From: Bacillota bacterium
GTDB lineage: Bacteria > Bacillota > Negativicutes > Sporomusales > UBA7701
Reading direction: 5' to 3'
Length of the DNA: 64,000 nucleotides
NCBI GenBank assembly: GCA_023415775.1
Contig: JAEZJM010000001.1
Location: 40,429-104,428, forward strand
Shown: one piece after another, positions 24,185-32,233 of the stretch
Layout: the number at the start of each line of letters is the position of its first letter
Position numbering within the stretch: position 1 is the first letter of the stretch
Position numbers and translations under genes: made by a program
The notes under the pieces: model-generated
The model's database searches: none
What the model was told of the DNA's origin: nothing
Seen by the model: the letters and a program-made list of their open reading frames with translations, nothing else

Positions 24185-24888
24185 TGCTTAAGATCGACGA
24201 CATCAACGTATATTACGGCGCCATCCACGCCCTCAAAGGCATCAGCCTGGAAGTGCCCGAAGGCGAGATCGTCACACTCATCGGCGCCAACGGCGCCGGC
24301 AAAAGCACCACCCTCCGCACCATCTCGGGCCTCCTGAAGCCCAGGACCGGCCAGATAACCTTCGAAGGCAAGAACATCGCCGGCGCGCCTGCCCAGGATA
24401 TCGTCAAGATGGGCATCTCGCAGGTGCCGGAAGGGCGGCGCATTTTCGCCAACATGTCCGTCCTCGAGAACCTCGAGCTCGGCGCCTATATCCGTTCCGA
24501 CAGCAAAGGCATCGCCGGAGACCTCGAAAACGTCTTCAAGCGCTTCCCCCGCCTCCGCGAGCGTAAAAGCCAGGTCGCCGGCACTCTTTCCGGCGGCGAG
24601 CAGCAGATGCTGGCAATGGGCCGCGCTCTCATGAGCCGCCCCCGCCTTTTGCTGCTGGACGAACCCTCCATGGGTCTCGCCCCATTGCTGGTTAAAGAAA
24701 TATTTGCTATCATTAAGGAAATAAACGCCAGCGGCACCACCATCCTCCTGGTCGAGCAGAACGCCAACATGGCGCTGTCCGTCGCCCAGAAGGCATATGT
24801 GCTCGAAACCGGGCGCATCACCCTCTCCGGCACCGCCAAGGAGCTGTCCGAGAGCGAAGCGGTCCGTAAGGCATACCTCGGCGGCTAA
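24184..24888 (+). CDS. livF: Branched-chain amino acid ABC ATPase LivF
   Basis: 234 aa ATPase partner of LivG: Walker A GANGAGKST, Q-loop VPEGRRIFANMSVLENL, signature LSGGEQQML, Walker B LLLLDEPSMGLAP, H-loop VEQNANMAL, all typical of LivF. TGATG junction with livG implies translational coupling. Confidence 0.95.
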   Translation: MLKIDDINVYYGAIHALKGISLEVPEGEIVTLIGANGAGKSTTLRTISGLLKPRTGQITFEGKNIAGAPAQDIVKMGISQVPEGRRIFANMSVLENLELGAYIRSDSKGIAGDLENVFKRFPRLRERKSQVAGTLSGGEQQMLAMGRALMSRPRLLLLDEPSMGLAPLLVKEIFAIIKEINASGTTILLVEQNANMALSVAQKAYVLETGRITLSGTAKELSESEAVRKAYLGG

Positions 24889-24921
24889 CGCGACCCCAAA
24901 AAAGAGCGAGGAGAGATGGCC

Positions 24922-25572
24922 ATGTTCGTCTCCAAACGGATGACCCCCAATCCGGTGACTATTCCTCCGACCATGACGGTTTCCGACGCCACCAACCTCA
25001 TGAAAACCAATAACTTCCGCCGCGTGCCCGTTGTCGATAACGGCAAGCTCGTCGGCATTGTAACCGACCGCGACCTGCGCGCCGTAGCGCCGTCGCCGGC
25101 CACCACCCTCTCCGTCTTCGAAATCAATCATCTCCTGGCCAAAATGCTTGTCAAGGAAATAATGAAATCGCCGGTCATAACCATAAGTTCCGGCGCCACC
25201 ATCGAAGAAGCGGCGCTCATGATGTACACCCACAAGATCGGCGGCCTGGTGGTCTTGAATAGCGTCGGCGCGGTCGTCGGCATCATCACCGAGACCGACA
25301 TCTTCAAAAGCCTCGTCGACGTCATGGGGCTCAAGGAAGGCCGCACCCGCCTGACATTCGAATTTGACGACAAGGTCGGCGTCCTCGCCGACGTCGCCGC
25401 CGTTTTCAAGGAGTTAGGCATCAACATCCTCAGCATGGCGACCTACAACACCGAGGAAGGCCGGGCCGAGATGGTCATCCGCGCCGATGTCAAGGACGTC
25501 AAAGTCCTCGTCGACCGGCTGGCCGCCATCGGGTATCCCGTCACCCATGTGGTCCAGATCGGCAACGACTGA
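24922..25572 (+). CDS. CBS-pair plus ACT domain protein (AcuB-like)
   Basis: 216 aa: tandem CBS domains (residues about 1-60 and 75-135; MTPNPVTIPPTMTV, VPVVDNGKLVGIVTDRDLR, MKSPVITISSGATIEEA) followed by a C-terminal ACT domain (about 140-216; FDDKVGVLADVAAVFKELGI). ATG 24922 has AGGAG 8 nt upstream; ATG 24916 is too close. As the last gene after livF, it may sense branched-chain amino acids through ACT and nucleotides through CBS (inference). No enzymatic domain is present. Confidence 0.82.
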   Translation: MFVSKRMTPNPVTIPPTMTVSDATNLMKTNNFRRVPVVDNGKLVGIVTDRDLRAVAPSPATTLSVFEINHLLAKMLVKEIMKSPVITISSGATIEEAALMMYTHKIGGLVVLNSVGAVVGIITETDIFKSLVDVMGLKEGRTRLTFEFDDKVGVLADVAAVFKELGINILSMATYNTEEGRAEMVIRADVKDVKVLVDRLAAIGYPVTHVVQIGND

Positions 25573-25610
25573 CCGGACAAAGGATTTACACCATCCCTGC
25601 GGCGTGCTAA

Positions 25611-25713
25611 TATAATGGAATAGGATCAGGCGGCCGGGTATAGCCGGTGCGGCCGGGCGATAAGCAGCAGGCAAAGCCTGTGGGACCAATAAGTCTCGCA
25701 GGCTTTTAATTTT
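25611..25713 (+). promoter_or_regulatory. Probable NiCo (czcD-type) riboswitch with terminator, and -10 box
   Basis: A TATAAT (25611-25616) without a good -35 precedes a leader reading GGATCAGG, CCGG-GTATAG-CCGG, GCGGCCGGGCGATAAGCAGC, AGGC-AAA-GCCT, GTGGGACC (25623-25686). The GCNGCCGGGC and CTGTGGGAC blocks are hallmarks of the NiCo/czcD RNA, which accompanies CDF efflux genes. AAAGCCTG of the aptamer can instead pair with CAGGCTTT to form a terminator ending TTTTAATTTT (25673-25713), so metal binding should allow read-through. Confidence 0.62.
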
Positions 25714-25764
25714 GGCTGCGTCTGCCGGCAGCCGCGGGGCATATTATTACGGGAGGGTTTTCTT

Positions 25765-26640
25765 TTGGACGACAACACCCTGAAACAAAATACAGCCCGG
25801 CTGTCGATAATCTCCAATAGTGCGCTTGTTGTCATCAAGCTTGCCGTCGGCCTGGCCGGCGGCGCGGTCAGCATCGTATCCGAAGCCGCCCACTCGGCCG
25901 TCGATCTTATCGCCGCCCTCATCGCCTACTACGCCGTCCGCAAGGCGGCTCAGCCGCCCGACGCCCACCACGCCTACGGCCATGGCAAAGTAGAAAACTT
26001 GTCCGCCGCCATCGAAGCGGCCCTCATCATCGTCGCCGCATTGTGGATCATCTACGAAGCGGTCGAAAAGATTGCCGTCGGCCACGCGCCCGCCTATCTC
26101 GAATACGGCATCGCCGTTATGGCGGTATCGATCCTCGTCAACTGGTATGTTTCCGACAAGCTGATGAAGGTCGCCCGCAAAACCTGCTCACACGCTCTCG
26201 AAGCCGACGCCCTTCACCTCAGGGCCGACATCTGGACATCGGGCGGCGTGCTGGCCGGCCTGGTAGTAATCAAAATCACCGGCCTCGCCTGGCTCGACCC
26301 GGCCATCGCCATCCTCGTAGCCGGCGTCGTCTTCAAAGCCGGCTACACCATGACCAAGAAAAGCCTCTACGAGCTTACCGACATCAGCCTGCCGCCGGAA
26401 GAAGAAGAAATAATCACCGGCATCCTCGCCGCCCACCCCGCCATCCTTGCCTTTCACCAACTGCGGACACGGCGGTCGGGCAGCCTCCGGCTCATCGACG
26501 TCCATCTCATCCTCCGCCGCGACATGCACCTCGACGTAGCCCACGCCGTCTGCGACGAAGTCGAGGCAGCCCTTGAGGAGAGGCTCGCTCCGTGCGAAGC
26601 GACGATACACCTGGAGCCCTGCACCTGCCCCGACAAATAA
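25765..26640 (+). CDS. Cation diffusion facilitator (CDF) metal efflux protein
   Basis: 291 aa inner-membrane proton/divalent-metal antiporter: six hydrophobic segments then a cytoplasmic metal-sensing domain. Transmembrane metal site residues appear as SEAAHSAVDL (TM2) and HLRADIWTS (TM5), with HHAYGHGKVE between TM2 and TM3. The C-terminal domain ends EPCTCPDK, with extra cysteines. TTG 25765 is the start because GGGAGGG lies 8 nt upstream and no ATG is near. The NiCo-like leader suggests Co, Ni or Fe(II) as substrate rather than zinc. Confidence 0.9.
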   Translation: MDDNTLKQNTARLSIISNSALVVIKLAVGLAGGAVSIVSEAAHSAVDLIAALIAYYAVRKAAQPPDAHHAYGHGKVENLSAAIEAALIIVAALWIIYEAVEKIAVGHAPAYLEYGIAVMAVSILVNWYVSDKLMKVARKTCSHALEADALHLRADIWTSGGVLAGLVVIKITGLAWLDPAIAILVAGVVFKAGYTMTKKSLYELTDISLPPEEEEIITGILAAHPAILAFHQLRTRRSGSLRLIDVHLILRRDMHLDVAHAVCDEVEAALEERLAPCEATIHLEPCTCPDK

Positions 26641-26644
26641 TTCC

Positions 26645-26764
26645 GGCAGCCGATAAAGCCCCATCTGCGTTGTTACGACTGCGTTTGCTTGCTCGCGTAC
26701 GTTCCGAGTACGCGTCGCGGCGCAAGCCTCGTCGTGCCTAGCATCTGGGGCTTTCTAGGCTGCC
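26645..26764. repeat. Post-stop nested-hairpin element A
   Basis: Begins 4 nt after the CDF stop. Arms GGCAGCC-gat-AAAGCCCC and GGGGCTTT-cta-GGCTGCC pair with a 3-nt internal loop; both arms continue into CATCTG boxes (CCCCATCTGC and GCATCTGGGG), and the centre is GCGTAC-GTTCCGA-GTACGC. Same architecture as elements B (31991), C (47193) and, less closely, D (19325). Confidence 0.8.
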
Positions 26765-26776
26765 TTGGCCAATCTT

Positions 26777-26799
26777 AAACCAAAGCGCGCCGTCAGACG
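26777..26799 (-). terminator. Possible terminator of the - strand hypothetical gene
   Basis: Minus strand AAGCGCG and CGCGCTT pair across an 8-nt loop, followed by TGGTTT; the U-tract is poor. Confidence 0.45.
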
Positions 26800-26803
26800 C
26801 GCT

Positions 26804-27526
26804 TCATTTCTTCAGCCGGCGCGGCCGCATCGGGTTGCAGTCGCGGCGCGGAGAGTGCCCCCGCGTCTTTTTCTCGGCTCCCGCCAGCAGTTCCTCTGTT
26901 TCGTCGACTGCCTCGGATATGGCGTCCCCCTCGTCCTCCCCGCAGGAAACGGGTACAAAACAGGGCGGCGCGAACGGCGGTTCAGGCGGAATAGGCGGCG
27001 GGGGCGGAGGCGGGGGCGTGAAGCACGAGGTGGCGAAATCGTACGGCGGCCCGCCCGGCGGCGTGCAGGACGGCACCGCCCCTGCCCCCCGCAAGCGTTC
27101 CTGTGCCCGGCGCACCACCTCGAGCACGAGTATTTCCTCTGCGACCATGTGCGGCGCGTCGGCCACGTCGAACCTGTTGGCCAGCAGCCGGAAAATGTCC
27201 ACCGGCGCGCAGGTTACGGCCAAAAACTCGCTGCTGAACGCGATCTTGCAGCACAGCAGATCGATGAGGATATCGATCAGCACCCCGCTGCGGTCGAACC
27301 TCTCGATCGCCCGGGCGACGGCGTCGGGAGTGACCCCCCCGATGCGCCTGGTCTCTTCCGCCGACCCGACCAGCAGGCGGTGGGCGTTGACCAGCGATAT
27401 GTAAGTCGGCACGATGGCGTTCACATCGGCAAGAATAGTGTCGATAATCGTCTGGGAAACAACATCGGTCGAAGTAGTCGCCACCCTATCCGCCTCCTGC
27501 CAATCGACTACAACCATTGTATGCAC
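26804..27526 (-). CDS. Hypothetical protein with proline/cysteine-rich tail
   Basis: 240 aa from GTG 27526 (237 from ATG 27517); no clear ribosome binding site. I do not recognise it. Residues about 10-145 look alpha-helical, with two adjacent cysteines in LIDLLCCKIAFSSEFLAV. Residues about 150-200 are Pro/Gly-rich with eight consecutive prolines bracketed by cysteines (SCFTPPPP ... PPCFVPVSC), then an acidic segment and a basic end (PMRPRRLKK). The shadow strand also has long frames, so coding is supported mainly by plausible amino acid composition. Between element A and selD. Confidence 0.5.
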   Translation of the reverse strand: MHTMVVVDWQEADRVATTSTDVVSQTIIDTILADVNAIVPTYISLVNAHRLLVGSAEETRRIGGVTPDAVARAIERFDRSGVLIDILIDLLCCKIAFSSEFLAVTCAPVDIFRLLANRFDVADAPHMVAEEILVLEVVRRAQERLRGAGAVPSCTPPGGPPYDFATSCFTPPPPPPPPIPPEPPFAPPCFVPVSCGEDEGDAISEAVDETEELLAGAEKKTRGHSPRRDCNPMRPRRLKK

Positions 27527-27622
27527 GGGACACGAAAAAGGATTTTACCGCCTGCGGGTATAAATAACAGTGGGGAGAGGCAATAATTGCCTTAACCGAA
27601 ACCACCGGAAGGAGGGAAGAAA

Positions 27623-28651
27623 ATGGTCAAACTTACCCAATACACCAAAAGCGGCGGCTGAGCGGCCAAAATAGGGCCAGGGGCCCTGGCGCACGTGCTG
27701 CGCCACCTGCCGCGAAGCAACGATCCGCGTCTTTTGGTCGGCACCGCCACCGCCGACGACGCCGGCGTATACCGGCTCGACGACCACACCGCCCTCATCC
27801 TGACGGTGGACTTCTTTACCCCGATCGTCGACGACCCCTACACCTTCGGCCAGATCGCCGCCGCCAACGCCCTCAGCGACGTCTACGCCATGGGCGGGCG
27901 GCCGCTCACCGCGCTCAACGTCGTCGCCTTCCCTGCCTGCGACCTCGACAGCGACACCCTCCCCGCTATCCTGCGGGGCGGCTGGGACAAAGTCGCCGAA
28001 GCCGGCGCCGTCATCGCCGGCGGCCACACCATCGACGACACCGAACCCAAATACGGCCTCAGCGTGACCGGTCTCGTCCACCCCGACAAAATCTGGACAA
28101 ATGCCGGCGCCCGCCCAGGGGATGCCCTAATCCTTACCAAGCCCCTCGGCACCGGCATCCTCGCCACCGCCGCCAAGGCCGACCTCTACCCCGCCGGCGT
28201 CGCCGCCTCCATCCAGACCATGGCCACCCTCAACGCCAAAGCCGCTCAGGCCGCGGCCGGCTTCACCATCCACGCCTGCACCGACATCACCGGCTTCGGC
28301 CTCCTCGGCCATCTCTCCGAAATGACCTCTGCAAGCGGCACAAGGGCCGAAGTCGCCAGCGCCGCCCTGCCGCTATTGCCCGACGCCGCCGACGCTGCCG
28401 CCATGGGGCTCGTCCCCGCCGGCGCCTACACCAACCGCGGCTACCTCACCGCCGTCGACTTCGCCGACAGCGTACCCGAGCGGCTTCGCGACCTCTGCTT
28501 CGACCCGCAGACCTCTGGCGGGCTGCTGCTCGCCCTGCCTGCGGCCGAGGCCGACAGTCTTCTGGCCGCCCTCAAGCTTGCGGGCGTCAACCATGCCGCC
28601 CGCATCGGCCACATACTCGCCCAAGGGAGAGGGGAAATCCATGTCTACTGA
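27623..28651 (+). CDS. selD: Selenide, water dikinase SelD containing selenocysteine
   Basis: 342 aa; makes selenophosphate from selenide and ATP. ATG 27623 (GGAGGGAAG upstream) reads MVKLTQYTKSGG, then in-frame TGA at 27659-27661 as residue 13, then AAKIGPG. SelD enzymes have Cys or Sec exactly at this position next to the catalytic lysine, so TGA is selenocysteine, not a stop. A palindrome GCCAGG-GGC-CCTGGC (27676-27690) downstream is a candidate SECIS hairpin. Domain motifs GTATADDAGVYRLDD, NALSDVYAMGG and TDITGFGLLGHL follow. A gene caller ignoring UGA would start it too late. Overlaps yedF by 11 nt. Confidence 0.95.
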
Positions 28652-29243
28652 TATCGACGCCCGCGGCCTTGCCTGCCCGCAGCCGCTCATCGCCACCAAA
28701 AAAGCGCTTGACGCCATCGCCGACGGCGTCGTCATTACCCTTGTCGACAATGCCGCCGCCAAGGAAAACGTCGTCAAATTCGCCGCCGCCAGTGGCTGCG
28801 GCGTCAGCGTCGAAGAGCAGGGCGGCAACTACCGCATCCGCATAACCAAAGGCGCGCCCGTCGCCGCCGGCCACAGCGGGCCGGACGGCGGCCAGGCCGA
28901 GCGCCCGGCTGGAAACACCGTCTACCTCATCACCAAAGACACCCTCGGCCACGGCAGCGACGAACTGGGCGCCATCCTCACGAAATCCTTCTTCTACACT
29001 GTACGCGAAAGCCAGCCGCTGCCTAAGGCCATCCTCTTTATCAACGGCGGCGTCCGGCTCGCGGTCGCCGACTCGCCCGTCCTCGACCACCTAGCCGCCC
29101 TCGCCGCCGCCGGCGTTACCGTGCTGTCCTGCGGCACCTGCCTCGACTACTTCGGGCTGAAAGACCAGCTCGCCGTCGGCGGTGTCACCAACATGTACTC
29201 CATTCTTGACCAGCTGGCCGCCGGCAAAGCCGTCACCCTGTGA
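28641..29243 (+). CDS. yedF: YedF family selenium-metabolism protein (TusA + DsrE-like)
   Basis: 200 aa: N-terminal TusA/SirA domain (residues 1-75) with the sulfur/selenium-carrier cysteine C12 in RGLACPQPL, linked to a DsrE-like domain (95-200) with SCGTCLDYFGL. The family almost always neighbours selD and is proposed to deliver selenium. ATG 28641 follows GGGAGAGGGG. Sits between selD and DUF3343, the standard arrangement. Confidence 0.93.
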   Translation: MSTDIDARGLACPQPLIATKKALDAIADGVVITLVDNAAAKENVVKFAAASGCGVSVEEQGGNYRIRITKGAPVAAGHSGPDGGQAERPAGNTVYLITKDTLGHGSDELGAILTKSFFYTVRESQPLPKAILFINGGVRLAVADSPVLDHLAALAAAGVTVLSCGTCLDYFGLKDQLAVGGVTNMYSILDQLAAGKAVTL

Positions 29244-29244
29244 G

Positions 29245-29523
29245 GTGACCGACACGGATAAGCGATACGACCGTCTGTTTACCTTCCGCTCCGTCCACGA
29301 TGCCGTTCGGGCCGAGCATCTCCTTGCCGGGGCCGGGATCAAGGCTATAGCCCGTCCGACCCCGCGCGAGATCGACCTAAGCTGCGGCCACAGTCTGCAG
29401 CTCGCCGCCGCCGACCAGGCGGCCGCTCTCGCCGTCCTGGCCGGGAACGCGGCCCGTTGGGGCAAACTTTACAGCCGCGTGTCCGCCCGCGTGTGGGAAA
29501 AAATCTGCGAATACGAGGAATGA
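29245..29523 (+). CDS. DUF3343 protein (putative Se/S carrier-like)
   Basis: 92 aa from GTG 29245, one base after the yedF stop. FTFRSVHDAVRAEHLLAGAGI and PREIDLSCGHSLQL match DUF3343 proteins that accompany selD-yedF; the conserved cysteine is in LSCGHSL. Function unproven; proposed to shuttle or sense selenium. Ribosome binding site is weak, suggesting coupling to yedF. Confidence 0.85.
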   Translation: MTDTDKRYDRLFTFRSVHDAVRAEHLLAGAGIKAIARPTPREIDLSCGHSLQLAAADQAAALAVLAGNAARWGKLYSRVSARVWEKICEYEE

Positions 29524-29525
29524 GC

Positions 29526-30356
29526 ATGGAGAGCATCTTCAAACCCGACCTGCTGTACGTCTTCGGGTACAAAGGCGTGCGCATCGTCGTCATAATCATT
29601 GTCGCCGCCATAGTCGTCCGTCTTAGCGGCCTGGTCGTCGACCGCCTCTTCCACCCCCCCGACGGCACGCAGAAGTTCCTCGAAGAAAAGCGGGCCCGCA
29701 CCCTCAGCGTTTTGCTCAAGACCATCATCCGCTATACCCTCTACTTCCTGGCCGCCATCCTCATCCTGCAGGAATTCAGCATCGACACCACCTCCATCAT
29801 CGCCGGCGCGGGCGTCGTCGGTCTGGCACTGGGCGTCGGCGCCCAGGGGCTCGTCAAAGATTTCATCACCGGCTTTTTCATCATCTTCGAAGACCAGTTT
29901 GCCGTCGGCGACTACATCGCCAGCGACACCATGTCCGGCACCGTCGAAGAACTGACCTTCCGCGTCACCAAACTGCGCGACGCCAGCGGCGTCCTCCACA
30001 TCATCCCCAACAGCGCCATCTCCCGCGTCAGCAACTACACCCGCGGCCAGATGCAGGCGGTTATCAACATCCCCATCGCCTACGAGGCCGACATCGACAA
30101 AGTCATCGCCCTGCTAGGCGAAGCGGCGCGCGAAATCGCCCGCATGCCGGAAGTGCAGGAAGCTCCTAAAGTCATCGGCGTCGTCGATCTCCGCCCAGGC
30201 GAAGTTATCGTGCGGGTCGTTGCCAAAACCGTTCCTCTCGAACAGGTCAAGGTCGAAGCGGCCTTCCGCCACAAGGCCAAGGTGCTGTTCGAGCAGGCCA
30301 AGATTCCGGCGCCGGGGCTGTCGCTGCTGCCCGGCCGTCAGGAGGGGAAAGCATGA
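29526..30356 (+). CDS. Small-conductance mechanosensitive channel (MscS family)
   Basis: 276 aa. Transmembrane segments near residues 15-37, 60-80 and 85-110; the pore helix motif AGAGVVGLALGVGAQGLVKD and the following cytoplasmic beta domain (FEDQFAVGDYI, IIPNSAISRVSNYT) define MscS. ATG 29526 has ACGAGG 7 nt upstream; ATG 29520 overlaps the DUF3343 stop. Osmotic safety valve. Overlaps the DUF951 start (ATGA). Confidence 0.92.
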   Translation: MESIFKPDLLYVFGYKGVRIVVIIIVAAIVVRLSGLVVDRLFHPPDGTQKFLEEKRARTLSVLLKTIIRYTLYFLAAILILQEFSIDTTSIIAGAGVVGLALGVGAQGLVKDFITGFFIIFEDQFAVGDYIASDTMSGTVEELTFRVTKLRDASGVLHIIPNSAISRVSNYTRGQMQAVINIPIAYEADIDKVIALLGEAAREIARMPEVQEAPKVIGVVDLRPGEVIVRVVAKTVPLEQVKVEAAFRHKAKVLFEQAKIPAPGLSLLPGRQEGKA

Positions 30357-30550
30357 TCGTCCGCTACGAAGTCGGCGACATCGTCAAAATGAAAAAGGCC
30401 CACCCCTGCGGCTCCGACCAGTGGGAGATAACCCGCACCGGCATCGACTTCGGCCTCAAATGCCTCGGCTGCGGTCGCCGGGTCATGGTCGCCCGCCCCA
30501 AATTCGAGAAAGCGGTAAAAAACATCGTCCCCCGCCAGGACGGCAAGTAG
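30353..30550 (+). CDS. DUF951 small protein
   Basis: 65 aa. GDIVKMKKAHPCGSDQWEI and GLKCLGCGRRVMVAR are the DUF951 signature, with three cysteines that could bind zinc. It lies before ychF/rpsF in many Firmicutes. Function unknown. ATGA overlap with mscS indicates one operon. Confidence 0.9.
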   Translation: MIVRYEVGDIVKMKKAHPCGSDQWEITRTGIDFGLKCLGCGRRVMVARPKFEKAVKNIVPRQDGK

Positions 30551-30569
30551 TTAAGACGTCTGACATAGT

Positions 30570-30789
30570 CGCCATCCCTGCGCCGCGGAAATCGCCGGCG
30601 GCGACGACCCGCGCGGCCGCATCAGGAGCAGTCTCGCCTGCCTGGCCGGCGACAGCGTCGCCACCCTCACCGGCGAGCGCGACAAGTACAAGCGCCTTTG
30701 GGAAATGGCGATGGACACCTGCCCGCGCTGCCGGGAAAACTGCGCCATCCGCCGCCTCAGCGCCCCCCAAAGCCGTCGGCGAATGACTA
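30570..30789 (+). pseudogene. Possible gene remnant with CPRCRENC motif
   Basis: One frame reads CAAEIAGGDDPRGRIRSSL, then GDSVATLTGERDKYKRLWEM and DTCPRCRENCAIRRL, a plausible coding composition with a C-x2-C-x3-C motif. There is no start codon between the upstream in-frame stops (TAA and TGA near 30552-30566) and this stretch, and its 3' end runs into the ychF promoter. It looks like the C-terminal part of a decayed small gene, perhaps a second Zn-finger protein following DUF951. Confidence 0.35.
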
Positions 30790-30818
30790 TTGCATTCTTG
30801 GTGGGGATATTCTACAAT
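30790..30818 (+). promoter_or_regulatory. Sigma-A promoter of ychF
   Basis: TTGCAT, 17-bp spacer, TACAAT; start near 30825, about 58 nt before the ychF ATG. Confidence 0.7.
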
Positions 30819-30882
30819 TAACTGAGAAAAAAACGCAGAGCCTGTCTATCCGGACAGCCTCCAAAGTTAAGGTGGAATATAC

Positions 30883-31989
30883 ATGAGCACCAATCTTGAA
30901 GTAGGCATACTCGGCCTCCCCAACGTCGGCAAGACCACCCTCTTCAACGCCCTGACCAAGGCCGGGGTAGCCGTCTCCAGCTTTGTCTCCGGGGCCATCG
31001 AGCCCAACGTCGGCGTCGTCGACGTGCCCGACCCGCGGCTGGCCGCCCTCGCCGCCATGTACAAACCAAAAAAGATCACCCCCACCAAAATGCAGTTCGT
31101 CGACATCGCCGGCCTCGGCCAGGGTGCGTCCAAGGGCGCCGGCCTCGGCAACAAATTCCTCTCCCACATCAGGCAAGTCGACGCTGTCATCGAAGTCGTC
31201 CGCTGCTTCACCGACCCCGGCGTCATGAACGCCGACAGTGAGCCCAACCCGCTCGCCGACATCGAAATCCTCAACACCGAGCTTTGCCTCGCCGACATCG
31301 AGACCCTCGAAAAACGTGCCGAGCGACTGCAAAAAATGGCCAAAAGCGGCGACAAGCGGGCCCAGGACGAACTTGAGCTCGCCGCCCGCCTCAAAGCGTC
31401 CCTCGAAGAAATCATCCCCGCCCGCCAGGTCATCGGCGGCGAAGACGAGATTGCTCTCGTGCGCGAGCTCAACCTCCTCACCCTCAAGCCCATCCTCTTT
31501 GTCGCCAACATCAGCGAAGCCGACGCCGCCGACCCCGACGCCAGCCCCCATGTCCGCGCCGTCAAGGAATATGCCGCCAAGGCCGGGGCGGAAGCCATCG
31601 CCGTCTGCGCCAAACTTGAAGCCGAAATCGCCGAACTGTCCGACGAAGAAGCGGCCACCTTCCTGGCCGAAATGGGCCTCAGCGAAGCCAGCCTCGACAA
31701 AGTCATCCGCGCCGGCTACAAACTCCTTGGCCTTATCACCTTCCTCACCGCCGGCGAGCCCGAGGTACGGGCCTGGACCATCAGCCGCGGCACCAAGGCC
31801 CAGAAAGCGGCCGGCAAGATCCACAGCGACATCGAGCGCGGCTTCATCCGGGCCGAGCTTGTCGCCTACACCGACCTTATGGCCGCCGGCAGTTTCAACG
31901 CCGCCAAGGACAAAGGACTGGTCCGCCTGGAAGGGAAAGAGTATATTATGCAGGATGGGGATGTCGTCCACTTCCGCTTCAACGTATAA
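30883..31989 (+). CDS. ychF: Ribosome-associated ATPase YchF (OLA1)
   Basis: 368 aa Obg-family P-loop protein that prefers ATP. G1 LGLPNVGKTTLFNAL near residues 10-24, the OLA1-specific shift of the NKxD motif to FVANISEAD (about 205-213), a coiled-coil insert and a C-terminal TGS domain. Binds ribosomes and redox enzymes in other bacteria. ATG 30883 follows AAGGTGG. Element B begins two bases after the stop. Confidence 0.96.
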   Translation: MSTNLEVGILGLPNVGKTTLFNALTKAGVAVSSFVSGAIEPNVGVVDVPDPRLAALAAMYKPKKITPTKMQFVDIAGLGQGASKGAGLGNKFLSHIRQVDAVIEVVRCFTDPGVMNADSEPNPLADIEILNTELCLADIETLEKRAERLQKMAKSGDKRAQDELELAARLKASLEEIIPARQVIGGEDEIALVRELNLLTLKPILFVANISEADAADPDASPHVRAVKEYAAKAGAEAIAVCAKLEAEIAELSDEEAATFLAEMGLSEASLDKVIRAGYKLLGLITFLTAGEPEVRAWTISRGTKAQKAAGKIHSDIERGFIRAELVAYTDLMAAGSFNAAKDKGLVRLEGKEYIMQDGDVVHFRFNV

Positions 31990-31990
31990 A

Positions 31991-32113
31991 GAAGTTGCGT
32001 AAAAAGTCCATCTGCTTCATTGCTCCTCGGCTGCCATCCTCAGCGTACGTTCGTGTACGCTTTCGGTGTCATTCTCCGGGGCGCCTTGCATCTGGAGCTT
32101 TTTACACAACTTC
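31991..32113. repeat. Post-stop nested-hairpin element B
   Basis: Begins 2 nt after the ychF stop. Arms GAAGTTGCGTAAAAAGTCC and GGAGCTTTTTACACAACTTC pair almost throughout (one mismatch, one bulge). CATCTG boxes (TCCATCTGC; GCATCTGGA) and a central GCGTAC-GTTC-GTGTACGC hairpin match elements A and C. Confidence 0.8.
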
Positions 32114-32205
32114 TGGCCTGCTCCGGTACAATCGCGTTCTCGGTCTGCCTAGCAGATGGGACCTTCTGAACGGCCTTGCGTCTTTTCCCCTAGTATATGC
32201 ATCTC

Positions 32206-32233
32206 AAAACGAGGCCACACGGCCTCGTTTTTA
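32206..32233 (+). terminator. Intrinsic terminator between ychF and rpsF
   Basis: AAAACGAGGCC-ACAC-GGCCTCGTTTTT. Between it and element B is about 90 nt with no gene, containing only a small TCTGC-CTA-GCAGA palindrome. Confidence 0.85.

Noticed and set aside
27695..28651. SelD starting at GTG 27695
   Set aside because: This start discards the catalytic SGG-Sec-AAK segment; the real start is ATG 27623 with TGA read as selenocysteine.
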